Shown: positions 9,801 through 21,394, counted from the first letter of the stretch. The stretch: 64,000 bases of DNA from Septoria linicola (GCA_024114885.1 CP099420.1:3596001-3660000), one strand, 5' to 3'. Notes: generated by a model not told the origin, from the sequence alone. A program made the numbers and translations.

Positions 9801-12074
9801 CGCAGTGCGTTTCTCGGGACCTGCCTCGGCGAGGAGCTTGATCAGGACCCGCATCCTGTCCAGTCGTTCAACGAGTTCATCAAGATCCCAAGAAGCCACC
9901 TCTCGTGCAGTGTCGTTCTCTGGGTTAGAGCTATACCAAACTTTCTTTTTAAGATTTGACTTCTCTTTCTTCACTGGCTTCGCTTTGGCTGGAGTCGAGT
10001 CCGATGATATTTCGATGGGCTCCTCACAGTTGTTGATACCATTTCGAAGTCTCGACGGGGTGCCGATTTTCAGCTTGGTCACCTTCCTGGCGGTCTTGAT
10101 GAATCCACCAGGACTGATGAGTGGCTCAGAGTCTGACGCATCTTCGTCGTCGCTATGCTGCGGTGCGCTGCGTCGGCTCCTGCCCGATGGCGTCTCTTTA
10201 CTCGGGGATGATAAGTCGGGCTCGAAGTCAGAATGATCAGATTCCGGCAGAAGCGGCATGACGTCCTGCTCTTCGTCGGTATACTCGGGCAGGCCTGTTG
10301 TTGCTGACCCTGCATCATTGAGGGAGCCCATGTCCTCGTGCTCCGACATCTCATCGCATGCGTCCTCGTGCTCAGCTTGGCCAAGGTCTTGAGATTGCGG
10401 CTCCAGGTCACCATGCGCAGAGTGAAAGTCATCATCCTCTCCGACGTCCTCCATGGTGACGTCGCGCTCGACGGAGAAGCGGTCCTGAGCATCAGTATGC
10501 AGATGCTGTGAGCCAACATTGGCCGATGTCTGCCCAGAGTGTGTGCGATGACCATGACGCACGACGTGGTGAGGCTCCTTCTTTCTCTGCCACACTTCGA
10601 TCTGCCAAAGTTGTTCTTCGATGTCCTCGACGGTAGCGTCCATAGTTCTGCACTGCTCAATGATTTGCTTATCGCTACGCCATTGCTCACGATGCATCTC
10701 TTTCCGGAACTTCTGCACGCGCTGCTCAAGTCGATTGATCAGGTCCTGCGCGCCAACGATCAAACCATCGCGCAGTGTACGGCTCTGGCGAGTATTCCTC
10801 CACACAGTCCACGCCCGCTTCTCTTCTCTCTGCGGCAAGACCTTCGCCCTCCACTCCGATCGCATGTCCTCTAGAGCAGCATCGATGACGGCGTCAAGGG
10901 AGCGCTCTTTCTCGTTACCATCTTCTTCTGCGTCTTCGACTTCATCGGCATCGATCTCTTGCTCGAGAGTTGCCAGAGAACCTTCATACTCTGATTGGAG
11001 ATAAGCTGGAAGCACTTCGTCGCCAGCGGTTGACTTGTGCTTGGTGGCAAGGAAGTCCCATTCACCGGTGTTCGAGCCTTCAGGCAGACCTTCGAGATTC
11101 ATGTTATCGTAGTCGAAGCCGGACTCCAGATAGGCAACATTCTCTCGCTTCGCGATACAGCCTGGACCTTGATCGGACATCTGAAACACCAAAGCTGACT
11201 GAGCCTTGCTCCCAATGAGCAGCTTCTCATCATAGGGAAGCACTGCGATGGCGTCTCGTCCGTAGCGTGATATCTCTCTGACAGAGTCACTCTGCGATTC
11301 TGCAGCATCTAGATGGAGAAAGTGATGTAATCGCTTGTACACAAAGCTTGCCTCTCCTGCAAGTGTGTCTGGAGCTTGAAATTGAAAGTTCGTGTCTTCG
11401 AGCTCCAAGTCGGATCCATCATCAGGAATCATGGTCGACTCATCGGCTTCAGGTGTGTCAAGTTGTGAAGCTGGGTTACGAGTTATGTCCTTCGCTAGCT
11501 TTGAGCCTCGCAGCTCTTGCCCAAGCTTGGTGTCACCAAAGAAGATCTTGTCCACCGGAAGCTTTGCATCGTTGAAGAACGTGGCAGGCGGTGCCGGTGC
11601 TTGCAACTGGGGGAGAAGGTTCAGCTTGCGACGCTTGCGGCCGCTGATGTCTTGTACTTCAGTCTCTCCAGCACGCTTCGCATTAGAATTGTCCAAAACT
11701 GGTACGGGTGAAGGTTGTTCTTGCTCCGCACCAGCCACAGCTGCAGGGGTTGCTGCCACTGACAAAGGTGTTCGAGGAGCTGGAATTTCAGTGTTGCTGG
11801 CGTATGCTGCCGAAATCGCCTTCAGTCGTCGAATACAGTGTATCACGGCACTTCGCTGCCCGAGTGATGTGATGCCGCAGTCATCTCGAAGGAAGCCTGG
11901 ATCGACCGCATCGAACAGCACTGCTCCGCAAACGTCGTTGTTCTCAAGATTCTGGGCGAATAGTTCCATGTCAGGCAATCGGCCGTTCGGCATGTCATCA
12001 ACGAATGACACGGCATCGTTGCGGAAGAATTGAGCGACTTCCAGTGCCGTCCACTTCCACGGATCGGACGTCAT
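6864..12074 (-). CDS. SNF2-family ATP-dependent chromatin remodeller with N-terminal SAM domain
   Basis: Uninterrupted 1736-aa gene. Residues about 5-85 form a SAM-like domain (W-T-x-x-EVAQFFR at the start, then DDCGITSLGQRSAV), likely for protein-protein contact. A long acidic, Ser-rich region with a KR-rich nuclear-type signal (GRKRRK) follows. The Snf2 ATPase core begins near residue 980: motif I HTMGLGKT (about 1000), motif II DEVH (about 1140), TGTPMSN, and the helicase-C motifs GVGLNIQGANRV and QAVGRAYRIGQ (about 1480-1510). The spacing and the long insert between lobes fit the Rad54/ATRX-like branch of Snf2 remodellers, nuclear proteins that move or exchange nucleosomes. The C-terminus is Pro/Ala-rich and disordered. 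It is transcribed away from glutathione synthetase across a 1.1-kb shared upstream region. The exact ortholog group is not resolved. Confidence 0.92.
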   Translation of the reverse strand: MTSDPWKWTALEVAQFFRNDAVSFVDDMPNGRLPDMELFAQNLENNDVCGAVLFDAVDPGFLRDDCGITSLGQRSAVIHCIRRLKAISAAYASNTEIPAPRTPLSVAATPAAVAGAEQEQPSPVPVLDNSNAKRAGETEVQDISGRKRRKLNLLPQLQAPAPPATFFNDAKLPVDKIFFGDTKLGQELRGSKLAKDITRNPASQLDTPEADESTMIPDDGSDLELEDTNFQFQAPDTLAGEASFVYKRLHHFLHLDAAESQSDSVREISRYGRDAIAVLPYDEKLLIGSKAQSALVFQMSDQGPGCIAKRENVAYLESGFDYDNMNLEGLPEGSNTGEWDFLATKHKSTAGDEVLPAYLQSEYEGSLATLEQEIDADEVEDAEEDGNEKERSLDAVIDAALEDMRSEWRAKVLPQREEKRAWTVWRNTRQSRTLRDGLIVGAQDLINRLEQRVQKFRKEMHREQWRSDKQIIEQCRTMDATVEDIEEQLWQIEVWQRKKEPHHVVRHGHRTHSGQTSANVGSQHLHTDAQDRFSVERDVTMEDVGEDDDFHSAHGDLEPQSQDLGQAEHEDACDEMSEHEDMGSLNDAGSATTGLPEYTDEEQDVMPLLPESDHSDFEPDLSSPSKETPSGRSRRSAPQHSDDEDASDSEPLISPGGFIKTARKVTKLKIGTPSRLRNGINNCEEPIEISSDSTPAKAKPVKKEKSNLKKKVWYSSNPENDTAREVASWDLDELVERLDRMRVLIKLLAEAGPEKRTAIHQKFKAVWRPKFAKEVRKELQALQKNYSGEDRDDAIVTSTKLFLAWKFCKPQHYLEDDSSGIPWEASLEDGGEQIAIFCSLLETYLNKPKLWTRPERSMGSSPPDSSAKQSGSVVIALSSDEEGEPPAGSPKKRKMKQIKLGANAEQSQAAAYHRQQRFKELQNAGSNSQELQAMIQSDPSKSTVVINPLASKDDGEEYICIDRKIANSLKDHQIRGIQFMWREITADGDDGGQGCILAHTMGLGKTVQTIATLVALNEAAQSTNPGVYQQVPDHLRPDDIHERQLRMLIILPAALVQNWRREIDKWASHVFTNIAAIESGRKPYEVVEVLKDWYRLGGVLFMTYALFQKYVNWRDVKEDALADLGAQLDRYLIEGPEIVVADEVHMLKNSNAKVTQAAKKLRTESRIGLTGTPMSNDVDEIYSLVSFAAPDYLGEKKWFNQQYSNPIAQGNRSDSTAYEVRRMLKKLAVLRNQIEPKVDRADIYVLRGSLKPKLEFVIMMPLTNMQRVVYKKYLKALSKDESNLNGTVSQTRIFAWLAALTLLMNHPLAFKRKLLEPPKAKSGAKSQKQRRESTPSVSDSGTKTPPAENDIDPDQLPDMDEAIQSLAFSEEIKQDMISGIDDELRPDHSKKMEMLCVILRLADACDDKVLVFSGSLPTLNYIEEMLRMKGLRCGRIDGNVPIPKRQPIIEAFHSGKTKIMLMSTKAGVGLNIQGANRVVILDFGFNPSHEEQAVGRAYRIGQQKPVFVYRLVIGGTFEDNIYDKQMFKTSLTQRVVDKKNPRRIALGKAGDWLYEPKETLQEDLNQWLGKDEAVLHKILKKQIRDGDRYTGPQIRKLTTIETLQEDAADAPLDEQERREVEEELAHSRNMRQMGKQSANAAAGLSGSQAAMPPPRAPPSTAPLGRPAKSGSAQATPAPGKLVLKLPIKSPQPHGLPNVGGSSRPTSSVPSMPAYPHGHPQQQAAKGARPASTNPRN

Positions 12075-13168
12075 GATGTCCTATGTGTGGTATGTCGCAA
12101 ATCTTGGTGTGCAGAGGTTGATGTCGTTGGTCAGAATACTCGGCCAAGATTAATGATTATCGTAAGCAGAGGCAATAAAGCGTGCTAGCTGCCGTGCCGA
12201 GTTGGTACTGACGCGGTTCTCGCGCGTGAATTGTGAGGTAGTGACGGCCAGCGTCAGGCGGACAATAACGCGACAGTACCCTATTGTCCGCGTGTTCGGA
12301 CGAGATCGCGAAGCCGGGTGAAGGCGAAGTTCTGTTGCCTTCACACGGCAGGCGAGGCAGTAGCGATGTATTGATAGTGGAGCGAAGCAGATCAGTGATG
12401 CTTACGGGAAGTGACACCCTCAGTTGTCGGAAGTGAGAGCTACAGCTCCTCGTCAGCAGATCCGAAAAGCCAGCGTGCTTATGTGAAGCAGGCGTCGAAT
12501 CTGAGTGTGAAGCGCGAGCAGGGCGCCAACAGCTGTGCCGCAGTGAAGCAGATCGCCTGCAGTGTGAATCGTCAGGCAGGCAGCCTGTTCCTGCGACAGA
12601 TGGTCGCACCCTCTTACAATAGTGACCTTCTGTAGTGTTTTCCACTCTCTGTTATGAAATCCGAAAGCGCTTCAGCCCACTTAGACTCTCTTCATCAACA
12701 GACCGTGAAGCGCTCGTTGCCCGGCCCTCAATATTGGCGGGGCGCTAGCAGTTCCCACTCGTCGCTCTGTCATGTTATGAGCAGAGTAACAGTATGCAGC
12801 GGTAGCTCAACAGTCGTCAACAAAGTCGAGCAAGGAACGCGTCGTGGGTCGTGGCCAGCGGAGTGCTGTGCAGTCGGGCTGCGATATGGGGAAGAATCGT
12901 GCTCGACGACTGTGGCGGTGGGAATCAGACTGCCAACAACTTCGCAGCTGTCGCCCAGCGACCGGTGTGCCGGTGTTGTGAGCAGCACCAAGAGGCCAGA
13001 CAGCAAGCCAAATGTGCTTGGTGCAGCACTTCAACGCGTGCGTGAAGTCAAAGTCGTGAAGTTCGCCGGGAAATGTCGTGCCTGCCGATCATCGGCAGAA
13101 GGACCCACCAAGATGACTTTCTCCAAACGACACTTGCTCCTTCTTGATGACAGACACATACCACCAAG
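12075..13168. other. Divergent promoter region between SNF2-like gene and GSH2
   Basis: About 1.1 kb between the two divergent start codons. Open frames are Ser/Cys/Arg biased and contradict each other on both strands, so I see no gene. Probable shared regulatory region. Confidence 0.5.
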
Positions 13169-14924
13169 ATGTCGACCAATATGTATCCAGAGTACCCACC
13201 AGAGCTCAATGAAGAACAAAAGTCATATCTCTTGAACAATCTCAAGGATTGGTCAATTGCCCACGGTCTGGCAGTAAGAGTAGCACCAGCATATGTGCCA
13301 GCAGAACAGGACCCAGCAGGAGCATTGGCAACGACAGCACCAGTGACATTGTTCCCAAGCCTGTTCCCGAAGGTCTGCTTTGAGCAGGCCAAGTCAGTAG
13401 CCAGAGCATACAATGAGCTCTACTCTGCCATCGCCAGCGATGAGGACTGGTTGACTGGCATAGTTGAAGAGTAGGTACTCTCCGTAAGTTCTGCGTGCTT
13501 TCGTCTCAGTTCAGGGCTCACATGTTGAGAGCTTATGTGTTCACTTGCACGCATATGGTCGACCTGAACCCTCACATGTTCCTCACTTTTTTTGTCATTT
13601 TGATCGCGAGGACTTTTGAGCTGACAAATGCACGTAGACTAGTCGAGATAGACGATTTCATGGCTGGTCTATGGAAGGTGCATCAAGCCGTGAAGGCTGA
13701 GGGACATACTCAGGTATGCCGCATTCTATGTCCTATGTGCTTTTCAATCTGATGTTCGTCTAGCCACTGGCTCTTGGTCTGTTCCGATCAGATTACATGG
13801 TCCATGTCGACCAAGGGACCACGTCTCAGCCCACTGTCAAGCAAGTCGAGTTCAATACCATCGCTTCCTCCTTCGGCGGCCTGTCAAGTCAGGTCTCTGC
13901 TCTGCATCGCCACTTGCAGACCATCGATGCATACCCTGAAGAGCTTCCAAGTCTTATCAATGACTCCGCCCTTCCACCTAGCACTTCTGTCCCCTCCTTG
14001 GCAAGAGGAATGGCTGAAGCTCACAAAGCATATGGTGCTGCCTCGACCGGCCTACCTACGTGTGTCATCTTCCTCGTGCAGGATCCCGAGCGCAACGTTT
14101 TCGACCAGAGACACCTGGAATATGCTCTCAATGAGAACCACGGTGTTCGCACTTTCCGCCTCCCATTCGGACGAGTACTTAATGACACGAAAGTCGACGA
14201 CAATCGCAAGCTGATCTACACGCCACCTCAGACCCCGAAGAAGCAGTACGAGGTCACCGTGGTATATTTCCGAGCAGGCTACTCTCCGGATGAGTACACT
14301 ACCGATGCTCATTGGTCCGCTCGTCTTCACATCGAGCGTAGTGCAGCTATCAAATGTCCGACAGTCCTCACGCAGCTTGCAGGTACCAAGAAAGTCCAAC
14401 AAGTGCTAGCCACACCTCACTCTCCTCACCTTGCCCGCTTCCTGCCAGATAAAGCGCAAGCAGCGGAAGTTCTCAAGACATTTGCCCCCATATATCCTCT
14501 CGACAAGTCAGAAGCTGGCAACGAAGCCCGTAAACTGGCTCAAGATCCAGAACGCGCCAGCCGATATGTCTTGAAGCCACAACGAGAAGGCGGAGGGAAC
14601 AATATCTACCGCAAAGCTATACCGCCTTTCTTGAAGGACCTACCTGAATCGCACTGGCCGGCTTACATTCTGATGGAGATGATCGAACCACCAGCGCAGT
14701 CCAACACCATCTTCCGTAACGGCGAGCAGCAGACCGGCGGCGTCATCTGTGAGCTTGGGATCTACGGTGCGTGCGTCTGGAAATCTGGCTCAGATGGTAA
14801 GAGGGAGATTGTGGAGAACTTTGAAGCAGGATATTTGCTTCGTACAAAAGGTGATCAGAGCGAGGAAGGCGGCGTTGCTGCGGGCTTTGGAGCTGTTGAT
14901 AGTCCCTGCTTGGTGGAAGTTTGA
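13169..14924 (+). CDS. GSH2: Glutathione synthetase (eukaryotic type)
   Basis: Three exons, with introns at 13471-13637 and 13714-13763, giving 512 aa, the usual size. The enzyme ligates glycine to gamma-glutamylcysteine using ATP, the second step of glutathione synthesis in the cytosol. The N-terminus YPPELNEEQ leads into a domain ending DEDWLTGIVEE. The splice then restores LVEIDDFMAGLWKVHQAV, and the second splice gives PLALGLFRSDYMVH, all family landmarks. QVEFNTIASSFGG and the glycine-rich ATP-grasp loop REGGGNNIY are present, as is the C-terminal substrate/ATP-binding RTK..GGVAAGFGAVDSP. The frame is continuous across both junctions. Its upstream region is shared with the divergent remodeller gene. 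Confidence 0.95.
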
Positions 14925-15122
14925 AGGGACGGTAGGTCTAAGACGTTGGCTGTCCAACGTTGCACAATGCTTGTATGCATCAAGATGTTGGTTGCTCTGT
15001 GTGGTTCGGCATGTCTTGAACAGAGGTGTCAGCTTTCCGGTTCGGAGTCGTTCCCGAAGAGACAAAAGCACGCAATACGAAGGACAGGCTTGTTTGCGAA
15101 AGCGCGAAGTTATACTTCGCTT

Positions 15123-15152
15123 TGTCGGATGGTTCAGTGTCGGATGGTTCAG
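15123..15152. repeat. Perfect 15-bp tandem duplication
   Basis: The unit TGTCGGATGGTTCAG occurs twice head-to-tail without a gap, downstream of glutathione synthetase. Looks like a simple slippage or duplication event. Confidence 0.9.
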
Positions 15153-15725
15153 TCTTGAAGGAATCACGATATATAGACAAGAGACACAAATCGAGAACGA
15201 ACTTGGCTGATACTCAACATATCCCTTCTCGTGAACTCCTGCTTGTACACCCAACGGCTGAAGCAACTCGCGTACTGCAACATCTCGAGCTTGTCTCCCA
15301 CTTTGGCACGGGGCGTTGTGAAGATGTTTCAGCTTCCAATTGGCCGGTAGTGGCTGCTTGGAAGCAGGTTTGCCGTTCCGCTGCAGGCTTTATCGGCACT
15401 TGCATGCTGAGCCGCTGGTTGTGCTGTGCATCCTTCATGTACAATGAAGCAATGAAGGACTGTCTGCGTCGTCGTCAACAATTTCTGCGTAGCATTAGGC
15501 TGGGTGTTCCTGGCTGCAAGCTGCTGAAGATAGCTCTCTGACTTTGCACAGAGCTCTTCGACAAGGTCACTCTTTGCAGTGCACACGTGCAAGATCGATC
15601 GTGCGGCTGCTGGAGCGTGCTGTCGCGAGGATCATCGCCGTCGCGTCTTTTTCGCGATCTGAGCCTCACAGGGGTTTCGCGTAGTTAAGATTTGGATTGG
15701 GCTTGATGCGGAAAGGCCGTCGCAG

Positions 15726-15877
15726 TTGTGCTCCGAAAGTCTATTATATTCCGGAACCATCTTAGGAGAGGATAAAATATGGCTGCGCTGTGCTCCCATC
15801 TGCGACTTGAAGGCGTGCAACAGAGTAGACTGGCAGCGCACGAGGTTTGTGCTGCGACGCATTGTTATATTCCGGTA
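15726..15877. repeat. Pair of imperfect direct repeats with shared TTATATTCCGG core
   Basis: Copies at about 15726-15758 and 15846-15878 share TTGTGCT-x-CGA, a seven-base variable stretch, then TTATATTCCGG-x-AC. About 24 of 33 bases match, and the copies are spaced about 120 bp apart. They are non-coding and of unknown role. Confidence 0.7.
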
Positions 15878-16908
15878 CGTCCTCGAGCGCGAGTCGTTGT
15901 GCAAACGCCATTGTGAGAGGTGTCACAGCACATCTCGTGCATATACTAGCGCGCTCCACTCCTACAGCCAAACCTCACGTCGCAATTTCGTGGCATCACT
16001 TGCCCTGTCTCATTTCCTTCTGCTTCCGTCAGCCAGCCGCTTGCTTCTTTGCAGAATAAACCGCGCGGCGACGATCTACCGCGGAGAGCAAGCGCGGAGG
16101 AAAAAAGTGTCGCAGCTTTGACGCGCCGTGAACGGACATCCAACGGCATCGCGATGGAGAATCGCATGCGCTGTCAAGCAGGTGTCAGCGCATCAAAGTG
16201 GATGCTGCAGCAGCAATGCTGGTTCCGGTATGCATATGAGAGCAGCAAACCATTTGAGACATGCCTAAGTCCGTGGAGCCGTGAGGTGATGGGCGAGAAC
16301 TGGTTGGATTTGAGCATCTCGATGCTTTCGCTTCCCTGCTCTTCCCCCAAAGCCAAGGCTTGCGCCAGCACCCCGTGGCCTGAGCATCGATACATTGGCT
16401 TCCTATTCGAGTCAAGAGGCTATTGAACAGCTTCATCCATTATCGAAACATGACGCAGGATTGGCCGCCTTTGGAAGTCAAACTTTCGCTATGGAACGTC
16501 CTTGCCGACTTGCCGTTCTCGTGGACTGGACGAGAAGACAGGGCTCAGCTGAAGAGGACTTTCGAGTCGCGCCGAGTTGATTCCTCCAATCTGAGTCGCG
16601 ACTAGGCGATCCCGGTGAGTAGTTAGAGCTGTTGGCATTGGACCGGGGTCCCGTGATATACACTGTCACCTCGCCGTCACTTTGTCTCTGCTCTTCCTCC
16701 GCTCTGTACCGGGAAACATTGGCAACCGTCGAGACGTTTGCGCCGAACAGGCGTTGCCTTACCACTGGACATCCGAACCACCTTTCGGATTTTGGATTCT
16801 TGATATTTTATTGTTGATGTGCGAGCTCGAGCAAGCTGTAGCTGGGGTTGCGCAGAGCTTCAAGTGAACGGGACACACGCCGTACCTCCAGGAACACAAT
16901 CATTCATC

Positions 16909-19900
16909 ATGCGCCTCCAGTTCGCAGCGGTCAGCGTGCTCTTCGCGCTATCGTGTGCAGAGCGTATCGGTCCTAAGCCACACTTGCGAGCACGACAGGA
17001 CGAAGCAGCAACGACGACAGCAATAGACAATGCGCCGAGCAGGACCGAACGAGAGACTGGCCGAACACCAACGCCAACGGACTCAGCTTCAAGAACAAGC
17101 GACAATGAAGAAAGCAGGACAACTTCAAATTCGCTGGAAACTGGAGATGTGACCTCTGCCATTACTGCTACGCCTATCGAGACATCACTTCCGATCCCTA
17201 CCACGAATGCAATATTACCAGATGGATCAGATCGAGATCCTAACGTGCTGCCCATCCAACCCACGATTACGCCTGCACTTGGAGTTGCTGGCGCACTTCT
17301 CATGATCGCTGGGCTTGCGCTGGGCTTCGTTGGTATCAAGCACAGACCAACACAGACATTCCTTAGCACTTCTTTACTGATCGCGCTGGGCATCGAAGTG
17401 TTGATCGTATATCTCATGCGACCGCCGGTGTCCAATGCAGTGCAAGGAGCATATCTCATAGCTGGAGCAGTGGGTGGCTGTGCACTGGGCGCTCTGGCAC
17501 TCATCTTCAAAGAAGTCTCAGAAGGCTTTGGCTGTCTGCTAGGAGGCTTTTGCTTGGCTATGTGGCTTCTGGTCCTGTCGCCCGGCGGTCTGATCAAGAA
17601 CAAGGTCGGTAAGATCATTCTGATCGGGCTTTTTTGTGCAGCATCGTTCTCGCTGTACATCAGTCGGTTCACGCGAGTGTATGGTATCATTGTCTGCACA
17701 TCATTCGCCGGTGCTTATGCATTCATTCTGGGCATCGACTGCTTCAGCAAAGCTGGTCTCAAGGAATTCTGGCTATACATTTGGGGTGAGTTCACAGAAG
17801 TAATCATGAACTGGTTTGGCTCTACTGACATTGGCAGATCTAAATGAGGATGCATTTCCTCTATTCACCGATACATACCCAATCAACCGTGATATGCGTG
17901 CTGAGATCGCCGCTGTCATCATCATTGCGTTCTTCGGCATTCTGTCACAAATCAAGATCTGGAAGATCGTAAAGGAGCAGAAGGCTAAGCGTGAGGCAGA
18001 CCGCCTCGCTGAGCAAGAAGCAAGAGATGCAGAAGAGGAAATGGTGGGTCGTGACGTCGAAGCTCAGGTCGCGCGAGAGCGTGGTGCGTGGGAAGGCACT
18101 TATGAGGGCAAGAAGATGGCAGATGTTCACGTCGACTCTGTGACGGACAGCGATAAGGGCTCCAACATCGACGACTACGATATGTCCAGGCCGAACACCA
18201 ACGAGAAGCGCCGGTCTTTCCCAATGCTCAGCCTTCACCCAGCCACCAGAGATGGCTCGGAGCCGAGATCGCTGGAGCATCGCCAATCATCCGGAAGCCT
18301 GAGTGTACTGTCAAGAGAACGAAAACGAGCTTCAGCTGCACCAAGCTTGCCACCTCTCACCTTCGACTTCGAAAGCGGTCCTGCGCCCAAGATGGAATCG
18401 CAGGTCTCGCTAATACCTCCAGCAGCTTCACCCGGGTTAGGCATCAGTCATGCTGGAAGCAATGCGAGCAGTACCGTCGACCTTCCGTTGCAGGAACGCC
18501 GCAAGGTTGATGTCAGACGACTCTCGATGGCATCACTGTCTGCGCACCACGCTATACAAGATGCAGAAGATCCATTCGAGGCCGAGGAAGACGATGTCGC
18601 TTCGTCGATAGCGGCCACAGCAGCGGAGGCTCCAGATATGGATGCGCTGTCGCTTCGGCTGTCTCGACCAACGTCTATGTACCTTTCGCATTCCACGGGC
18701 ACGACTCCAATGCAGGTTCGAGAGTCATTTATCGAGGACGAAGACGATGAAGCTCTGTGCTTGCCTGGCAAGAGCCCTGGAGCAGGCTCTAAGGGTGGTT
18801 CAAGCCCGGAGATTCCCCCTTCACCAAGCGGGTCTTACTTCAGCGGCGCCATCGATGGAGGCGAACATGCAAAGGGTGATCTCGTCAAGGAACGTCTGCC
18901 GAAGAAGATGTCCCGGGCCGCCTCCACATACAGGACAAATGAGTGGGCCAAGGAGGTCAGTCGCGCCGAGCCAGTACCAGTTGAGGAGATGGAAGAGCAC
19001 ACTCGCGATGCTGTGCAGGTTGAGACTGCAGATGCAGCGGCTGCAGCGAGAGCCGACAAGAACAACGCAGCTCCAGCACCACCCACTCCTCCTCCTGCCC
19101 CCAAGCCCCAGCCTGTCGCAAAACCAAAGCCAGTCGCAACAGCGTACAATGTCGATCGCGCAAGCAAGAGGCTGAGCCGCATGCCCTCTGGTAATGCTGC
19201 CACGCCGGTCTACGCGCACACTTTGCAAGACAACGAGGACAGCTGGAACATTCCGCTCGCGAAGCGCGTAAGTAGCAACCCTGCACTCAACTCGACATAC
19301 ACGATAGCAGAAGAGGGCGCGCGAGATGTCACCTCGCCAACCCTGCCAGAACATCAGCTCATATCGCCACCCATCCTAAAAGTTTCAACGCCGGGTCCTT
19401 CCCGGCCACTCTCACGATCTCAGTCGAAGGATCGGTTGTCCCAGATGCCACGAAGCATGTCGAGCATGTCGAATCTCCTTGATGCCAGGCAAGATCGCCT
19501 CGATGCTCGTTTGACCACTACATCCTTCATGGCGCCCAGCGCAGAAGTGCCACCAGCCACTGCTTCATCCTCCTCGGACGGGACTGCCAAGGGCGACGAC
19601 TCGCAGGGAAATCCGAGCTCAAACACTTCCATCTCCGATGCAATGCATCCTATTGGTGAAGCAGATGAAGAAGATATGACTCTGGCAGAGCGTAAAGCTC
19701 TTGTTCAGCGACAATCTGTTCTGGCTCAGCAAAACGCCAGCTTGGCTGACCGCCCACTAAACCGCCGCACGTCGACACGGGAGGAGATCCATGACCCATA
19801 CCGAACATCCCTTATATCACCAGCGAAACAAATCAGAATGTCGAATCCAATGTACGACTCTCACCAGCCTCGAAGGACTAGCAGCCACAACGTGAGCAAG

Positions 19901-20152
19901 CAAGCCATGAACTGGAACCAGTGGCGCGACTCGACAGCTCAAGTCGGACAACAACGTGATCCGATCCTGACCAGTGACAGCCAAATGGACATGCTGCGAG
20001 CGGCCAGGATGCAGAGCGAATCGGAGAAGAAGATGCGCGATGAGCAGAAGAAACACATGCAGGAACAAATGGACCAGCACATGCGCATGGGAGGCATGCA
20101 CGATGCGCATCGGGCTGCACTCGCGAGGATGCAAAGCAAGGTGAAGGATTGA
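16909..20152 (+). CDS. TM7S3/TM198-like domain membrane protein
   Basis: Two exons (intron 17786-17837) give 1063 aa. The ATG at 16909 begins a signal peptide (MRLQFAAVSVLFALSCA). A Ser/Thr/Asn-rich extracellular or lumenal linker follows to about residue 125. A compact block of about seven hydrophobic helices (residues about 125-350) is typical of the TM7S3/TM198-like domain (DUF4203): PALGVAGALLMIAGLALG, then glycine-rich helices, and after the splice YPINRDMRAEIAAVIIIAFFG. A charged coiled-coil segment (IVKEQKAKREADRLAEQEARDAEEE) opens a cytoplasmic tail of about 650 residues, which is disordered and rich in Ser, Pro and Arg, ending in a Met/Gln/His-rich helix. The function of the fungal members is not established. 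The tail suggests phospho-regulated scaffolding (inference). Confidence 0.88.
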
Positions 20153-21394
20153 GAGATTACGCTTTGCTGAAAGCGCGATAAGTGACTATCAGGTCACAAT
20201 GGCATAGAAAGGGGAGGAAACGAAGCCACGAAGGCTTCCACGACAGAAACCACAGTCTGGTGGCACGACGACGACATTCTCTTTGACCGGCTGGTCACAT
20301 TTGCCACAAAAAGCACGACGACTTTTCGGCCATTCCACATATCGCTTTATTCTTTCGGCTACTTGTCCTCATGGCCATCATGAGACATATGGCACATACG
20401 CACACATGCATACATACAACCAGAGAATATTTCTCCAGATATTTATCATGATACCCAATGGGCCGAGAAGGCAGGCGGAGAGGAGGAGATGGGATAGGGA
20501 TCTAGTGTTCATTGTCAATCACCGACGCCACTAAGGCGAAGGGTTGTATGGATATAGATTCAAATGTAATGTTTCTACATCTAGTTTGACTTTACTCGCT
20601 CTTATGTCGCCTTCTGCCGCTAGTCTCTCTGTTTGTGATGATGATGCTGCTTATTGCAACAAGTCGTCTTGGCTTAGCTCGCCTCTCCGTGAGCGTTAGG
20701 GTTGTTCAGATGAAAGTACTGGGACGACGACAACGAGATCGATTGGACTTTCTGATCAAGCCATTCAACGAGGATTGTGCAGACCATTATGTTTGCATGT
20801 TTTGATGGCTCAATGGCACTGTCCGCGGCGTCAGTAGACAATTGTCTGATTTATGGATTTTTCTGAATTTAGGCTTTCGCAGAAAGGGCAGGCGCGGAGG
20901 TTTGTTCCACACAGGAGTCCCGAAATCGAAGGACGGCTGGACTGTTGCGTGCAGAGTGCCACACACGTAGAACTACTAGGGCACTCCGAGCAAGCAGCGT
21001 GGCCGTCAGCGTAAAGGTACACAAGAGGGATGGTCGCGAAAGAAGAGCAAGAGGCAGATGCCTTCCACGAGTGGCAGTATTATAGTACGACTCTGATCAG
21101 TATCGACATCTCTCCTATGGTCCCTAAACAGACGATGGCTTCTCGCTGCCATCGCTCATCCCCATGAAACCCTCAGTTCTGGCCCTCAAACTCCTTGAAC
21201 CCACCTCAAGCTTGGCTTACACTCATTGCCATATGACCTACAGCTGGCCCGATTCTGAGGCTTGCAGGTAATGTTTCCTGCAATCATCCTGCAGTACGCC
21301 CATGTGTCTCTGCTGTAGCTGGAACTCATAGTGACCAGGTCACCCGAGCAGAAAAAGATTTTGGGTATTATCGTTCCACTTCCGATATCCTCCT
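20153..21394. other. Intergenic between convergent genes
   Basis: 3' flanks of the TM7S3-like gene and the LLPH-like gene. No gene recognised in 1.2 kb. Confidence 0.5.

Larger units (their letters stand above)
14925..16908. other. Long intergenic region (about 2 kb)
   Basis: No gene accepted. It holds a 15-bp tandem duplication and a pair of longer imperfect repeats (listed separately). A roughly 60-codon open frame ending near 16605 on the plus strand (DWPPLEVKLSLWNVLADLPF, then a charged tail) has protein-like composition and could be a terminal exon or a short leader ORF upstream of the TM7S3-like gene. I could not connect it to anything. Confidence 0.4.

Noticed and set aside
12654..13235. 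193-codon ORF overlapping the GSH2 start
   Set aside because: Ser/Arg/Cys-rich, overlaps the secure glutathione synthetase start codon in a different frame.
16860..17699. 279-codon antisense frame opposite the TM7S3-like gene
   Set aside because: Composition is the complement of membrane helices. The plus-strand gene has signal peptide, domain and a consistent intron.
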